This document shows, one piece after another, positions 24,616-33,718 of a stretch of 64,000 bases of DNA. The notes under the pieces were generated by a model. That model was not told where the DNA came from and searched no databases. It saw only the letters and a program-made list of their open reading frames with translations. Numbering within the stretch: position 1 is the stretch's first letter; each line of letters opens with the position of its first letter. Source of the stretch: Planctomycetota bacterium (GTDB lineage: Bacteria; Planctomycetota; Phycisphaerae; Tepidisphaerales; Tepidisphaeraceae); the NCBI GenBank assembly GCA_023417885.1, contig JAEZED010000069.1, positions 24,420 to 88,419 on the forward strand, written 5' to 3'. The position numbers and the translations under genes are program-made.

Positions 24616-26439
24616 TCACTCGCCGAGGGGATCGCCCGCGAAGCGCCAGCGGGTCGTGTAGTCGGGGGAGAGGTCGTGTCCGGTGAGGCGGGCGCGCACC
24701 ATCTCGACGGGCATGCGCCCTCCCTGCATCACGGCGTCGTGGAACTCCCGATCCGTCATCTTCCCTGACTGCACAAGCTCCTCGTGCAGTGCCCGGAACT
24801 GGAGCCCGCCGATCATGTAGCCGACCTGGTAGAGCGGGGAGTAGGAGCCGTTGAAGCTCCGGCGCACCTCCGCCTCGGCGTTGGCGCGCTCGTGGCCGAC
24901 CCGCTCGACGAGAAAGTCGATGCACTCCTGCGGCGTCATCCGCTCGAGATGGAAGCTGAGCGAGAAGATGATGCGGGCGGCGCGGTGCATGCGCCAGAAG
25001 AGCATGCCGATCCGGTCCTCCGGCCCGCGCGGGAAGCCCTGGTCCCACAGCAGCATCTCCCAGTAGAGCGCCCATCCCTCTCCCCAGAACGGCGTCGAGA
25101 AGAGAGACCGGTGCGGGTTGAAGCGGTCGGTCATGAACCCCTGGAGGTGGTGCCCGGGGATCAGCTCGTGGTGCACGGTCGCGAAGTTGAAGTGCGGGTT
25201 GTTCCCCCGCATGCTCATCAGCTTGTCCTCGTGCGTCATCGCATCCGTCGGATAGGAGATTCGGATCACCTCCCCCCCGAGGAAGAACGGGCTGACAAGC
25301 TGCCGCTCCGGCGACATCATCTCCATCCGCCAAACCTCCTGGGCCAGCGGCGGAATGGTCACGAGGTCACGCTCGCTGATGAATTGCTCGGAAAGGGCCG
25401 CGAGCTCGCGTACCACCGCCGGCTTTCCGCCGGGCGGCACTGCCATGTTCTTCACGGCCTCTTGCGCCGCGCGCCAGTCGTCTCCGTAGCCTAGATCGCG
25501 GCTGGCCTTCAGCAGCTCCGCCTCGCACCACTCGAACTCCTTCTCCGCGATCGCGATGAGCTCCTCCGGGGTGTAGGGCATCATCTCGTGCGCCAGGTGA
25601 GCGCGCAGGCCCTCGGAACCGATGGGATCCCCGACGATCGGCTCCGGCTGTCCCTGCCGAATACCCACGATGTGCTCACGAATCGCGCCTGCGTACGCCT
25701 GGAGCGCACGGTCCAGCTTCTCGTTTGGGTCCCGCGCCCACCAGGTGAAGACGGGGTCGTACCCGCCGTAGAAGCCGTACCAGCTTCGCACCGAGCGCCG
25801 CAGCGACTCGATCTGCCCTGCCGCGCGGTAGGCGATCACCGGCGTCACGCCCGGCACCTCGACGCGCCCCCCGCTGCGCCGCGCCTGGGCGCGCAGCTCC
25901 TGCGTCATGCGCTCCACCTCGGCCAGCACCTCGGCGAGCGTCTGCGCCGAGGCACGGGCATCGACATCCCCCCGCTCGCGGCGCGCCTCCTGGAGCTCCT
26001 GGAGGCGCCGCGCGAATGGAAGCAGCGGGAGCATCTCCGCCTCCTCGCGCTCCTCCTGGGCAAGCATCGCCTGCTCGAACGTCAGGCGGTTGCGGAGCAG
26101 CACGTAGTCGATCTGCGCCTCGTGCGACAGGTCGGAGAAGTCGACCTCCGCCAGCCGGCTCTGCCAGGCGTCAAAGAACGCCCGTAGCCGCTCGCGCCGC
26201 ACGGGGGAATAGTCGACGTCGTACCGCCGGCCGAGCGCCGACCTGTCCTCGTCGTAGCGGCGGATCACCGTCCGCAGCTCGCTCTGCGCGCGGTCGAAGT
26301 CGACAAGGACGTCGAGGCTCGGCGGGTCCACCGCCCATGGAGCGCCCGCCGGTGACTCCTGGAATGCGGCGGCGCTCGAGGCGAGACAAAGATGGCAGCA
26401 CGTAACGGCGAGGAGGCCGGCGATGGTTCTGGAAAGCAT
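24616..26439 (-). CDS. DUF885 family protein, putative secreted metallopeptidase
   Basis: A 607-residue exported protein. The signal peptide occupies about residues 1-26 (MLSRTIAGLLAVTCC to SSAAAF). The DUF885 domain covers the rest and contains HHELIPGHHLQG, a zinc-peptidase-like motif, followed by an FWGEGWALYWE segment supplying a likely third ligand. Family members are predicted peptidases or lipoprotein-associated hydrolases; substrates are mostly unknown. Length is normal and the gene looks intact. It stands alone on the minus strand. Confidence 0.87.
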   Translation of the reverse strand: MLSRTIAGLLAVTCCHLCLASSAAAFQESPAGAPWAVDPPSLDVLVDFDRAQSELRTVIRRYDEDRSALGRRYDVDYSPVRRERLRAFFDAWQSRLAEVDFSDLSHEAQIDYVLLRNRLTFEQAMLAQEEREEAEMLPLLPFARRLQELQEARRERGDVDARASAQTLAEVLAEVERMTQELRAQARRSGGRVEVPGVTPVIAYRAAGQIESLRRSVRSWYGFYGGYDPVFTWWARDPNEKLDRALQAYAGAIREHIVGIRQGQPEPIVGDPIGSEGLRAHLAHEMMPYTPEELIAIAEKEFEWCEAELLKASRDLGYGDDWRAAQEAVKNMAVPPGGKPAVVRELAALSEQFISERDLVTIPPLAQEVWRMEMMSPERQLVSPFFLGGEVIRISYPTDAMTHEDKLMSMRGNNPHFNFATVHHELIPGHHLQGFMTDRFNPHRSLFSTPFWGEGWALYWEMLLWDQGFPRGPEDRIGMLFWRMHRAARIIFSLSFHLERMTPQECIDFLVERVGHERANAEAEVRRSFNGSYSPLYQVGYMIGGLQFRALHEELVQSGKMTDREFHDAVMQGGRMPVEMVRARLTGHDLSPDYTTRWRFAGDPLGE

Positions 26440-26487
26440 CGCGGCGGATCGTACCGCGAGCGGCCCGCCGACACACGCGCTCGCGGT

Positions 26488-26913
26488 TCATTCGGCGGTG
26501 CGGATGTCGATCTGGAAGCTGTCGGCCTGCGGCGTCGTGGAGGTGGCGGTGATCGTCTCCTGCACGTTGCTCTCCAGCGTCCGCGTCTGCCACTGCGTGA
26601 CGTAGAGCTGCTGGCCCGTGCGGTCGAAGAAGCGGACGCGGTGCTGGATGATCCACCGCCGGTTGGTCGCCGCCCGGACGTCGAGGGAGACGTGCATCAG
26701 GTCGGCCTCGTCGTAGCTGACGCGCGGCTGGCCGAACCGGAGGACCTCCGCGAGGTCGTCGTCATTGATGTAGACCTGCTGCCGCCCGTACGGGTCGGCG
26801 CTGACGTCGTACGGGGGCTTTGTCCCCCGGCAGCCGGAAGCGACGAGGCTCCCGCCGATGCCGGCAAGAATCGCAAGGGTGAGGAGCGCGAAGCGGTTGC
26901 GGTTGAGACGCAT
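26488..26913 (-). CDS. YcfL-like (DUF1425) lipoprotein
   Basis: A 141-residue lipoprotein with lipobox LVASGC at about residue 28. The mature part (LMHVSLDVRAATNRRWIIQH, VRFFDRTGQQL) matches the YcfL/DUF1425 beta-sandwich. YcfL is encoded next to LpoB in gamma-proteobacteria. Here it is downstream of a CsgG-like lipoprotein and close to two LpoB-like genes. Function in that family is unknown but probably envelope-related. Confidence 0.75.
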   Translation of the reverse strand: MRLNRNRFALLTLAILAGIGGSLVASGCRGTKPPYDVSADPYGRQQVYINDDDLAEVLRFGQPRVSYDEADLMHVSLDVRAATNRRWIIQHRVRFFDRTGQQLYVTQWQTRTLESNVQETITATSTTPQADSFQIDIRTAE

Positions 26914-26969
26914 GGCGGTGGAGTCGGGTCGGTGGATCTGTGGTCTTTTCGAATGGAACGCGGAGCAGG

Positions 26970-28010
26970 TTACTGGCCGGGCTGCGTCGCAGGCTCGGTA
27001 CCGGTGCCCGGCTGCTGCTGATCCTGCTGGGGATCGGGCGGAATGATCCAGGCGCCGGTCATGTCGTCCATAAGGCGGCGGGCAAGGTAACGGCTGACGT
27101 CATCCAGCCGTGCGGCGCTCATCGGGCCGCTGAAGTCGGCGTTGGCGCGGCCGACGCTTTCTCCGCCGAGGGTGTTGATCGCCTCGGCGACGATGCGCAG
27201 ATCCAGCCCCTGGGGCGTCTGGGCCGTCGGCCTGGCCTGGACGTGGATCAGCACGTCCGCGCCCAGCCGCTCTGCGAGGCCTTCGAGCATCGCGGGCCGC
27301 CCCGCCTGGAGCGCCGCGACCTCCTCGTCCGACAGCCGCTGCCGGACGACCTGCGGCGAGATGATCGCGACCTCGCCGCGGACGCCCATGGCGTCGGCGA
27401 GCGCGTTCTCAAGCGCCGAGTAGTCGATGCGGCGGGCCCAGATCTCGTCGTACTCGCTCGGAGGAAGGTAGGTCTCGACCCGCTCCTCGACGCGGGTCGG
27501 GCCGGTCGTGCTGAAAGACTCGTCCCGCTCCGTGCTGCGCTGGCCATACCGGCCCCGGTAGTAGCCGCCGCTCTCGGTGAAGCTGTCGGTGCGCTCGGTA
27601 CGGCGAACGTCGGCGGCGCCGGTCGTTTCGGTGACGCGGCGCCGGCCGGAGAGAATGCGCTCCTCGGTGGTGGGAACGATCGCGCCCTCGAGAGTGCGGT
27701 TGACGAAGACGGCGATGCGCGGGCGGCCGACGGCGTTGTATGCCTGGACGAACGGACCCGCCTCGGGCGGCGGCGCATCCATGAGGGGCGGATCGCCCGG
27801 GTAACCGAACTCGCCGTATTCGGCGTCGCGCGGGAGGGGGCGCCTTGCGTCGTGCTCGATGCGCGGCGCGTCCGGCGAACCGCGCCGGGGAATCGGCGAC
27901 GGCTCCAGCGGCTCGTTCTGCCGGCAGCCGGTCAGCATCGCGCCGCCGAGGAGGGCGGCACACATGAACCGGGCGGGTGGCCGGGTCAGAAGATGGGTTG
28001 CTGTGAGCAT
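26970..28010 (-). CDS. Lipoprotein with CsgG/LpoB-like C-terminal region
   Basis: A 346-residue lipoprotein; lipobox MLTGC at about residues 25-29. A low-complexity, Arg/Thr/Ser-rich region (about 90-180) separates an N-terminal strand RIAVFVNRTLEG from a C-terminal domain (YSALENALADAM, LAERLGADVLIHVQ, ARRLMDDMTGAW). The alternation resembles the TolB-N/CsgG/LpoB fold, but this is a weak match. The tail is Gln/Pro-rich. It is divergent from the lpoB-like gene at 28282, so they share a promoter region. Confidence 0.55.
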   Translation of the reverse strand: MLTATHLLTRPPARFMCAALLGGAMLTGCRQNEPLEPSPIPRRGSPDAPRIEHDARRPLPRDAEYGEFGYPGDPPLMDAPPPEAGPFVQAYNAVGRPRIAVFVNRTLEGAIVPTTEERILSGRRRVTETTGAADVRRTERTDSFTESGGYYRGRYGQRSTERDESFSTTGPTRVEERVETYLPPSEYDEIWARRIDYSALENALADAMGVRGEVAIISPQVVRQRLSDEEVAALQAGRPAMLEGLAERLGADVLIHVQARPTAQTPQGLDLRIVAEAINTLGGESVGRANADFSGPMSAARLDDVSRYLARRLMDDMTGAWIIPPDPQQDQQQPGTGTEPATQPGQ

Positions 28011-28281
28011 GATCGGATACCTCCGTGAGCATGGACACGCGGCGTGGCGTCATGTTAGCCGGGGGCGGGGCGCAAACAGCGATGCGCACGAACCTTCCGG
28101 CGTCAGGCGTGTCTTGACGTGCGGCGGCGCGGCATGGATCTATCGCCGCCCGGCCCGGGCCCGCTGTTGCGACCAACACTATGGGACGCGCGTTGTTGGA
28201 AGGCATCGCTCCGGGCCGATACGGTAACGACTGGCAGGCCGCTACTTCAGGCCGTGCCGGCACATCAACACGAGCACCCCG
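28011..28281. other. Divergent promoter region of the lipoprotein cluster
   Basis: A spacer of 271 bases between divergently transcribed lipoprotein genes. It should hold two promoters; no strong box pairs are obvious. Confidence 0.35.
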
Positions 28282-28941
28282 ATGAACCACAACCTGGAAC
28301 AGACGCACCCGGATCAACCGATCGCCAGGCGACCCTTCGCCCGACTCGCGGCGGGCGCCCTTGCCCTCGCCGCCGTCGCCGGCGTGGCGATGGCGGGCTG
28401 CCAGCAGCCGGAGGATCCGGGTGGATACAGCCGCCAGCGGCCCCCCGCCGACCGGCTCGACGAACGCGACCGCGGGCTCCAGAGCTTTGACGTGGTCACC
28501 TCCGCCAGCCAGATGGCCGACGCCCTGCTGACGGACATCCGCATCAATTCGCAGCCGGAGCGGATGCTGGTCGTCTTCGACCGCGCCGAGAACCTCACCA
28601 GCAGCACCGGCCAGAACCTCGACCTGTTCCTGCGCCAGTTGCGCGCCGAGGTCAGCCGCCGGGGCAACGACCGGATCCAGATCATCCAGAACCGGGAGAC
28701 CTTGCGCGATCTCCAGAGCCGGGAGCTGGAGCAGCCGGAGCGCGAGGAGTTCGGCGGGGTCGGCGGGCGCGTTCCCCCGCCGGGGCCGGCGGGCATTCAG
28801 CCCGACTACGCCCTGGCGCTGGAAGTTCGCGACCTGCCCAACCGCGGGACGAACTATTACCAGTTCGACTACGTGATGACCGACATTCGCACCCGGGAGA
28901 TCGTTTGGGAAGGCATCTACGACGTCCGCGTCGCCCGCTAG
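28282..28941 (+). CDS. LpoB-like lipoprotein (penicillin-binding-protein activator family)
   Basis: A 219-residue lipoprotein with lipobox AMAGC at about residues 36-40 and an LpoB-like domain: MADALLTDIRINSQPERMLV, then NLDLFLRQLRAEVSRRG, QIIQNRETLRDLQS and the C-terminal strands YYQFDYVMTDIRTREIVWEG. LpoB activates PBP1b in enterobacteria. Whether the planctomycete relative binds a peptidoglycan synthase is unknown, since planctomycete cell walls are thin. It overlaps the next gene by 37 bases. Confidence 0.75.
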   Translation: MNHNLEQTHPDQPIARRPFARLAAGALALAAVAGVAMAGCQQPEDPGGYSRQRPPADRLDERDRGLQSFDVVTSASQMADALLTDIRINSQPERMLVVFDRAENLTSSTGQNLDLFLRQLRAEVSRRGNDRIQIIQNRETLRDLQSRELEQPEREEFGGVGGRVPPPGPAGIQPDYALALEVRDLPNRGTNYYQFDYVMTDIRTREIVWEGIYDVRVAR

Positions 28942-29504
28942 CGCTGCTGATGCCGGCGCTGGCGCTGCTGCTGGCCGGCTGCGGCACCGCCGTCAACTCC
29001 GGCGCCAGCGCCGCGCTCTCCGGCATCGACCTGAAGACGATGGCGGATCACATGGCGCAGAGCATTGCCGCCGATCCGCAGGTGCAGGAGGTGCTGGAGC
29101 ATGATGGGCCGATGCGCATCGTCGTGCTCCCGGTCGAGAACCGGCTCCAGGGGGAAGTGCTCCCGCTGGGGCAGGCGCGCGCTTTCACGGCCCAGGTTCG
29201 CCACCTGCTCGGCCAGCAGCGGCCCGAGGCCTTCGTCTGGATCAACAACCGCGACACGTTCTATGCCCTGCGGGCTCGCGAGTTGGCGGGGCTCGACGGG
29301 CTGGACCCCGGCCCCTCGCCAGACGCCATCCAGCCGCAGTTCGCGCTGCATGCCGTCTTCACGAGCCAGGCAAACGTCGACAAGCGCGGCCGGAGCAACT
29401 TCTACGTGGCCAACTTTGAGCTGACTGACATACAGGACCGAACCGTCCTCTGGTCGGACGTCTACAACGTCAAGAAGACGATCCGCACCAACATCCTCGA
29501 CTGA
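28905..29504 (+). CDS. Second LpoB-like lipoprotein
   Basis: A 199-residue paralogue of the preceding protein: MRIVVLPVENRLQGEVLPL, HLLGQQRPEAFVWINNRDTF and NFELTDIQDRTVLWSDVYNV align with its LpoB features. The TTG start at 28905 is preferred because it gives an arginine-rich n-region and a full hydrophobic core before lipobox LLAGC. The ATG at 28950 would leave a very short signal. It is tandem with the first LpoB-like gene, indicating duplication. Confidence 0.7.
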   Translation: MGRHLRRPRRPLALLMPALALLLAGCGTAVNSGASAALSGIDLKTMADHMAQSIAADPQVQEVLEHDGPMRIVVLPVENRLQGEVLPLGQARAFTAQVRHLLGQQRPEAFVWINNRDTFYALRARELAGLDGLDPGPSPDAIQPQFALHAVFTSQANVDKRGRSNFYVANFELTDIQDRTVLWSDVYNVKKTIRTNILD

Positions 29505-29536
29505 GGCGGCGACACCCGCCCCGCGCGGCAAGCACG

Positions 29537-30790
29537 ATGCACTTCCTAAACGCCAGGCTCATCCCGCTCCTGCTGCTCGCCGTGGCGGGCGCTGGAGGGT
29601 GGGGCTGCGCGGCCAGTCGTGCCGAGCAGGAGGCGGATCGGGGCGTCAGCGCCTATTTCGCCGGCAGGCCGGACCTCGCGGTCGAGATTCTCGAACCGCT
29701 TTCGCAGGAGCCGGATCGGAATTACGTCCTGAACAACCTGCGCCTCGGCCATGCAGCGCTCTCCGCGGGCGACCTGGAGACCGCCGAACGGGGCTTCTAC
29801 CGCGCTTACGAAACGCTCAACGCCGCCGGCGTCAACAACCCCGCGCGCACGGCGGCGACCGTCCTCTTCAACGAGAACGTCCGCATCTGGCTCGGGGAGC
29901 CGTACGAGCGGGCGATGGCCAACTTCGAGCTGGGCGTCGTTTACTACCTGCGCGGCGACTACGCCAACGCGCGCGGCGCCTTCGAGAACGCCCTCTTCAA
30001 GCTCCGCCGCCACGCCGACGAGGGGGACGCCGAGGGCCAGTTTGCCGAGCAGGAGAGCACATTCGCACTGGCTTACGTCATGCTTGGCCGATGCTGGCAG
30101 CGACTCGGGCGCGAGGACCTCGCGGAGGACAATTTCCAGCGGGCGCGCGAGCTCGATCCGAGCCTCGGCCCGCTGACCGACCCGCTGCTGCACGAAGCGA
30201 GCAATGTCCTGCTCATCCTGGAGTGGGGTGTCGGCCCGGAGAAGGTGCCGCAGGGGTCGGGCCTCGTCTTCGCATCCGCCGGCTCGGTCATGCTTCCGGT
30301 GCCGCACGTGAGCGTGAACGGCCAGGCCGCGGCCGTGTCGGACCTTGCCGTGCCGACGATCGACACGCACGCCATGGCCCGCCAGCGCCGGTGGCAGACG
30401 ACCGACACGTTCCGCGCCATCCGCGAAGTCACCGGCACGGGCGCCATGATCGGCGGGGTGGTCGTGCTCGACCAGGGGCTGAAGCGCGACCACGAGGAGA
30501 CCGCCCTGCTCGGCGCCGCCCTGATCGGCCTGGGCGCGCTGCTCAACGCCAGCAGCACCCCGGATCTCCGGCAGTGGGAGATGGTCCCGCGGACGGTCTA
30601 TCTCGTCCCGCTGTCGCTCGAGCCGGGCACTCATGACATCACCGTGCGCATCCCGGACTCCGCGGGCTACGGCGAGATCGTGCACGAGTTCCGCAACGTC
30701 CCGGTCGAGCCGTATGGCGAGACGGCGCTCTGGGCGCGCCTCCTCCGCCCTTACGGCGGCGTGACCGACTTCGCCGCGCCCGCGGAGTGA
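29537..30790 (+). CDS. COG3014-like TPR lipoprotein
   Basis: A 417-residue exported protein. The signal region ends GAGGWGC, so it is probably a lipoprotein. TPR-like repeats follow (GVSAYFAGRPDLAVEILEPL; FELGVVYYLRGDYANARGAF; EDLAEDNFQRARELDPSLGP). The C-terminal half contains a hydrophobic Gly/Ala-rich segment (about 300-335) and a beta-rich domain. It resembles the COG3014 proteins that accompany LpoB and YcfL in other phyla, which explains its position here. Confidence 0.7.
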   Translation: MHFLNARLIPLLLLAVAGAGGWGCAASRAEQEADRGVSAYFAGRPDLAVEILEPLSQEPDRNYVLNNLRLGHAALSAGDLETAERGFYRAYETLNAAGVNNPARTAATVLFNENVRIWLGEPYERAMANFELGVVYYLRGDYANARGAFENALFKLRRHADEGDAEGQFAEQESTFALAYVMLGRCWQRLGREDLAEDNFQRARELDPSLGPLTDPLLHEASNVLLILEWGVGPEKVPQGSGLVFASAGSVMLPVPHVSVNGQAAAVSDLAVPTIDTHAMARQRRWQTTDTFRAIREVTGTGAMIGGVVVLDQGLKRDHEETALLGAALIGLGALLNASSTPDLRQWEMVPRTVYLVPLSLEPGTHDITVRIPDSAGYGEIVHEFRNVPVEPYGETALWARLLRPYGGVTDFAAPAE

Positions 30791-30818
30791 GGCTGTTCTC
30801 GCCACCTATCCTCCTGCC

Positions 30819-31844
30819 GTGACGTTGACGGCCCTTCAGCGGCGACTGCTCGAGTGGTATGACCGCAGCGCTCGCGACCTCCCCTGGCGCGGCGAAGGAC
30901 GCACCCCCTACCGCGTGCTCGTCAGCGAGGCGATGCTCCAGCAGACGCAGGTTGCGACGGTCATTCCCTACTTCCACCGGTTCATCGCCGCCTTCCCGCG
31001 CGTGCAGGATCTCGCCGGCGCCGACGAGCAGGCCGTGCTCCGCCTCTGGCAGGGACTCGGGTACTACTCGCGCGCCCGCAACCTCCACCGCGCCGCGAAG
31101 GAGATCGTTCAGCGGCACGGCGGGGAGGTTCCCGCGAGCGTGGAGGATCTCCTGGCGCTCCCGGGTGTGGGCCGGTACACGGCCGGCGCCGTGGCGAGCA
31201 TCGCCTTCGACATCCCCGCCCCCATCGTCGATGGGAACGTCGCCCGAGTTATCTGCCGGCTCGACCAGATCGAGGACAATCCGCGGCGGGCCGACATCCT
31301 TAAGCGCCTCTGGGATCGAGCCGGCAACCTCGTGCCCGCGAGGCGCGCCGGGGACTTCAACAGCGCCCTCATGGAGCTGGGGGCCACCGTCTGCACGCCG
31401 CGATCCCCCCGCTGCGATAGGTGCCCCATTCGGCGCTGGTGCGGCGCGGCGAAGTCGGGCGTGCAGGAGTCGATTCCCCCGCCGGTCCGGCGATCGCCGT
31501 CGCCGGTCCTGGAGCGCGACGTCTACCGCATTCGAGACACGCGCGGCAGACTCCTGGTCGAGCAACGCCCCGCGACCGGCCGCTGGGCGGGGCTCTGGCA
31601 GTTCATCACGCGCCCAACCGGGGGCGAGCCGCCCGTGCCCGTTGAAGCGCCGGCGGTGCTGGGCACGATCCGCCACGCCCTCACGCACAGGCGCTACGTC
31701 TTCCGGGTCTTCGACTGCCGCAGCAAGGGCGAAGCGCCCGCGCCGGCGCGATGGGTGGACCCGGACGAGCTCGACGCCCTTCCGATGCCGCGCCCGCATC
31801 TGAAGGTTCGCGCGATGCAGGTCGTGCCGGACGCCTCCGCTTGA
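30819..31844 (+). CDS. mutY: A/G-specific adenine glycosylase MutY
   Basis: A DNA-repair enzyme removing adenine opposite 8-oxoguanine. It has LPWRGEGRTPYRVLVSEAML, the Gln-rich LQQTQV motif, a helix-hairpin-helix (LPGVGRYTAGAVASIAF), a catalytic Asp in VDGNVARV and the [4Fe-4S] cysteine cluster CTPRSPRCDRCPIRRWC. The C-terminal NUDIX-like recognition domain has LVEQRPATGRWAGLWQF. The start is GTG 30819. 341 residues, usual length. It is not obviously in an operon with its neighbours. Confidence 0.95.
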   Translation: MTLTALQRRLLEWYDRSARDLPWRGEGRTPYRVLVSEAMLQQTQVATVIPYFHRFIAAFPRVQDLAGADEQAVLRLWQGLGYYSRARNLHRAAKEIVQRHGGEVPASVEDLLALPGVGRYTAGAVASIAFDIPAPIVDGNVARVICRLDQIEDNPRRADILKRLWDRAGNLVPARRAGDFNSALMELGATVCTPRSPRCDRCPIRRWCGAAKSGVQESIPPPVRRSPSPVLERDVYRIRDTRGRLLVEQRPATGRWAGLWQFITRPTGGEPPVPVEAPAVLGTIRHALTHRRYVFRVFDCRSKGEAPAPARWVDPDELDALPMPRPHLKVRAMQVVPDASA

Positions 31845-31880
31845 CGCCGGGGACTCCCTGCGCGATCGTGCGGGCGAAAG

Positions 31881-32666
31881 ATGGACGAGGGCAATGTCTG
31901 CTTCTTCCTCGGCTTCATCGCGCTCGTGGTCGTGCTGATGATCGTCGGATGGCATCAGCGCCAGGCGCGCCAATCCGCCATGCGCCATCTCGCGATGGAG
32001 CTCGGCTGGTCTTTCGACCACGGCGACGCGCGCATCGGCGGCGACGGCCTGCTGTCCACGCTGCTGGGGCTGGAGGGTGGAGGCGGCGGGCAGTACCACG
32101 CCTTCGCCATCTTCAACCGCGGCAGCGACCGCCGCGCGTACAACACGCTCCAGGGCGTGCTCAACCTGCCCGGCGCGGGCGGCGCCGCCGCCTGCCCGGC
32201 GATCGCCGGGGATTTCCGCTACACCACCGGCAGCGGCAAGAACAGGAGCACGTCGCACTTCAGCTACCTGGTCGTCCGCCTCCCCGTCGGGCCGGTGCCG
32301 GAGCTGATCGTGCGGCCGGAAGGGTTCTTCGACCAGGTCGCCAGCTTCGTCGGCTACGACGACATCGACTTCGAATCCGCCGAGTTCAGCGACGCGTTTC
32401 ATGTCAAGGGAAGCGACAAGCGCTTCGCCTGGGACCTGTGCGACGCGCGGATGATGCAGTTCCTCCTGGAGACGCGGCCGGACATGTTCGAGCTCGAGGG
32501 GCACTACCTCTGCGTCTCCGCCGGTCGCGGGCGGTGGAGGCCGGAGGACTTTCATGCCAGGATCGCCTGGACCCAGCGCTTCGTCGCCCAGTGGCCGCGA
32601 CATCTGGTGGACAGCCTCGCGCCCCGCGAATCGCACGCGGCCTCGACTTGGGGGGCGCAGCCATGA
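31881..32666 (+). CDS. Membrane-anchored DUF3137-like protein
   Basis: A 261-residue protein with one N-terminal membrane helix (about residues 7-23) and a soluble domain resembling DUF3137 (LAMELGWSFDHGDARIGGDG, the beta-rich HFSYLVVRLPVGPVPELIV, and SDKRFAWDLCDARMMQFLLE). Function is unknown; such proteins are often encoded next to LemA, as here. Its stop overlaps the lemA start (ATGA). Confidence 0.7.
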   Translation: MDEGNVCFFLGFIALVVVLMIVGWHQRQARQSAMRHLAMELGWSFDHGDARIGGDGLLSTLLGLEGGGGGQYHAFAIFNRGSDRRAYNTLQGVLNLPGAGGAAACPAIAGDFRYTTGSGKNRSTSHFSYLVVRLPVGPVPELIVRPEGFFDQVASFVGYDDIDFESAEFSDAFHVKGSDKRFAWDLCDARMMQFLLETRPDMFELEGHYLCVSAGRGRWRPEDFHARIAWTQRFVAQWPRHLVDSLAPRESHAASTWGAQP

Positions 32667-33241
32667 TCGCACAGAGCGATGCGGGACTCGTCTGCCTGTT
32701 CGTCGGCGCGATCGTCGTGCTGATGCCGCTGGTCTACGTGATCGCGACGTACAACCGCATCGTCCGCCTTCGCCAGCACATGCGCGAGGCGTGGGCGGAC
32801 GTGGACGTGGAGCTGAAGCGCCGGCACGACCTCGTCCCAAACCTCGTGGAGACGGTGAAGGCCTACGCCGCCCACGAGCGGGAGGTGCTCACGCGGCTCA
32901 TCGAGCTGCGCAACAAGGCGGCGGGCGACCAGACGCCCCGTGAGCTTTCGGTGGACGAGACGGCACTGGGCCGGGAGCTTGGGCGGCTGTTCATGCTCGC
33001 GGAGAACTACCCCGCGCTGCGCGCCGACCGGCACTTCCTCGAGCTCCAGCGGGAGCTTGCCCTGACGGAGGACCGCCTCGCGGCGGCGCGGCGGTTTTAC
33101 AACGGGAACGTGCGCGAGCTGAACTACCTGATCGAATCGTTCCCGGCGCGCTTCGTCGCAAGCATGGCGGGCGCGACCCCGGCTGACTACTTCGAGCTCG
33201 CCAGCGACGCCGAGCGCGCCGCTCCGCGCGTGGCGATGTGA
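32663..33241 (+). CDS. lemA: LemA family protein
   Basis: A 192-residue membrane protein: N-terminal helix (about 10-30) then the LemA core YNRIVRLRQHMREAWADVDV, LKRRHDLVPNLVETVKAYA and a conserved end RRFYNGNVRELNYLIESFPA. LemA proteins are antiparallel helical bundles of unclear role. The start is fixed by ATGA overlap with the DUF3137-like gene. Confidence 0.93.
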   Translation: MIAQSDAGLVCLFVGAIVVLMPLVYVIATYNRIVRLRQHMREAWADVDVELKRRHDLVPNLVETVKAYAAHEREVLTRLIELRNKAAGDQTPRELSVDETALGRELGRLFMLAENYPALRADRHFLELQRELALTEDRLAAARRFYNGNVRELNYLIESFPARFVASMAGATPADYFELASDAERAAPRVAM

Positions 33242-33718
33242 GCGGAGAAGTTGGCCACAGATGCACACAGATTGACACAGATTCGGAGTCTGCTCCGGCG
33301 ATGCGCTGTATCAGACGGATCAATCAACGAACCTGCGCGCTCGCAATGTCGCGCGGGTCGGGTGACAACGCACCGAAGGTGCATCACGAGCAAGAGCCCA
33401 GGGCAACGCCCTGGGTAGCGGGCCGGCGGGTTGACCGGCGCCCCGAAGGGGCAGCGCGAACTTCCGTTTCGAGCGCCCCGTTGGGGCTTGGTATTGTCTC
33501 GCCGCCGTCACCCGGGGCGTTGCCCCGGGCTCTGGATCGGGCTGCTCCTTCGGAGCGACAGAGCGCGATGATCCGTATCACATGCCGCCGGCCGCGTCGC
33601 CCGCAAGGGCGCGCGTTGGTAGCCGTGGGCCTCAGCCCACGATGACGCGCGCTTGACATGAGAGCCGCCCGCAGGGCGGACGGGGAGCGCGTCGTACGAA
33701 TACAAGGCAACCGTCGCC
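33242..33718. repeat. Hairpin-rich intergenic patchwork with a GGCCACAGATG-type repeat
   Basis: After lemA, 33246-33285 carries a TTGGCCACAGATG... repeat resembling 35790-35825. From about 33397 a run of short, near-perfect hairpins with mostly 3-base loops follows: CCCAGGGC-AAC-GCCCTGGG (33397-33415), GCCCC-GAA-GGGGC (33440-33452), GCCCC-GTT-GGGGC (33475-33487), CCCGGGGC-GTT-GCCCCGGG (33511-33529), GCTCC-TTC-GGAGC (33544-33556), GTGGGC/GCCCAC near 33624 and CCGCCC-GCA-GGGCGG near 33666. No gene is called. It resembles REP-like intergenic elements. Confidence 0.8.
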
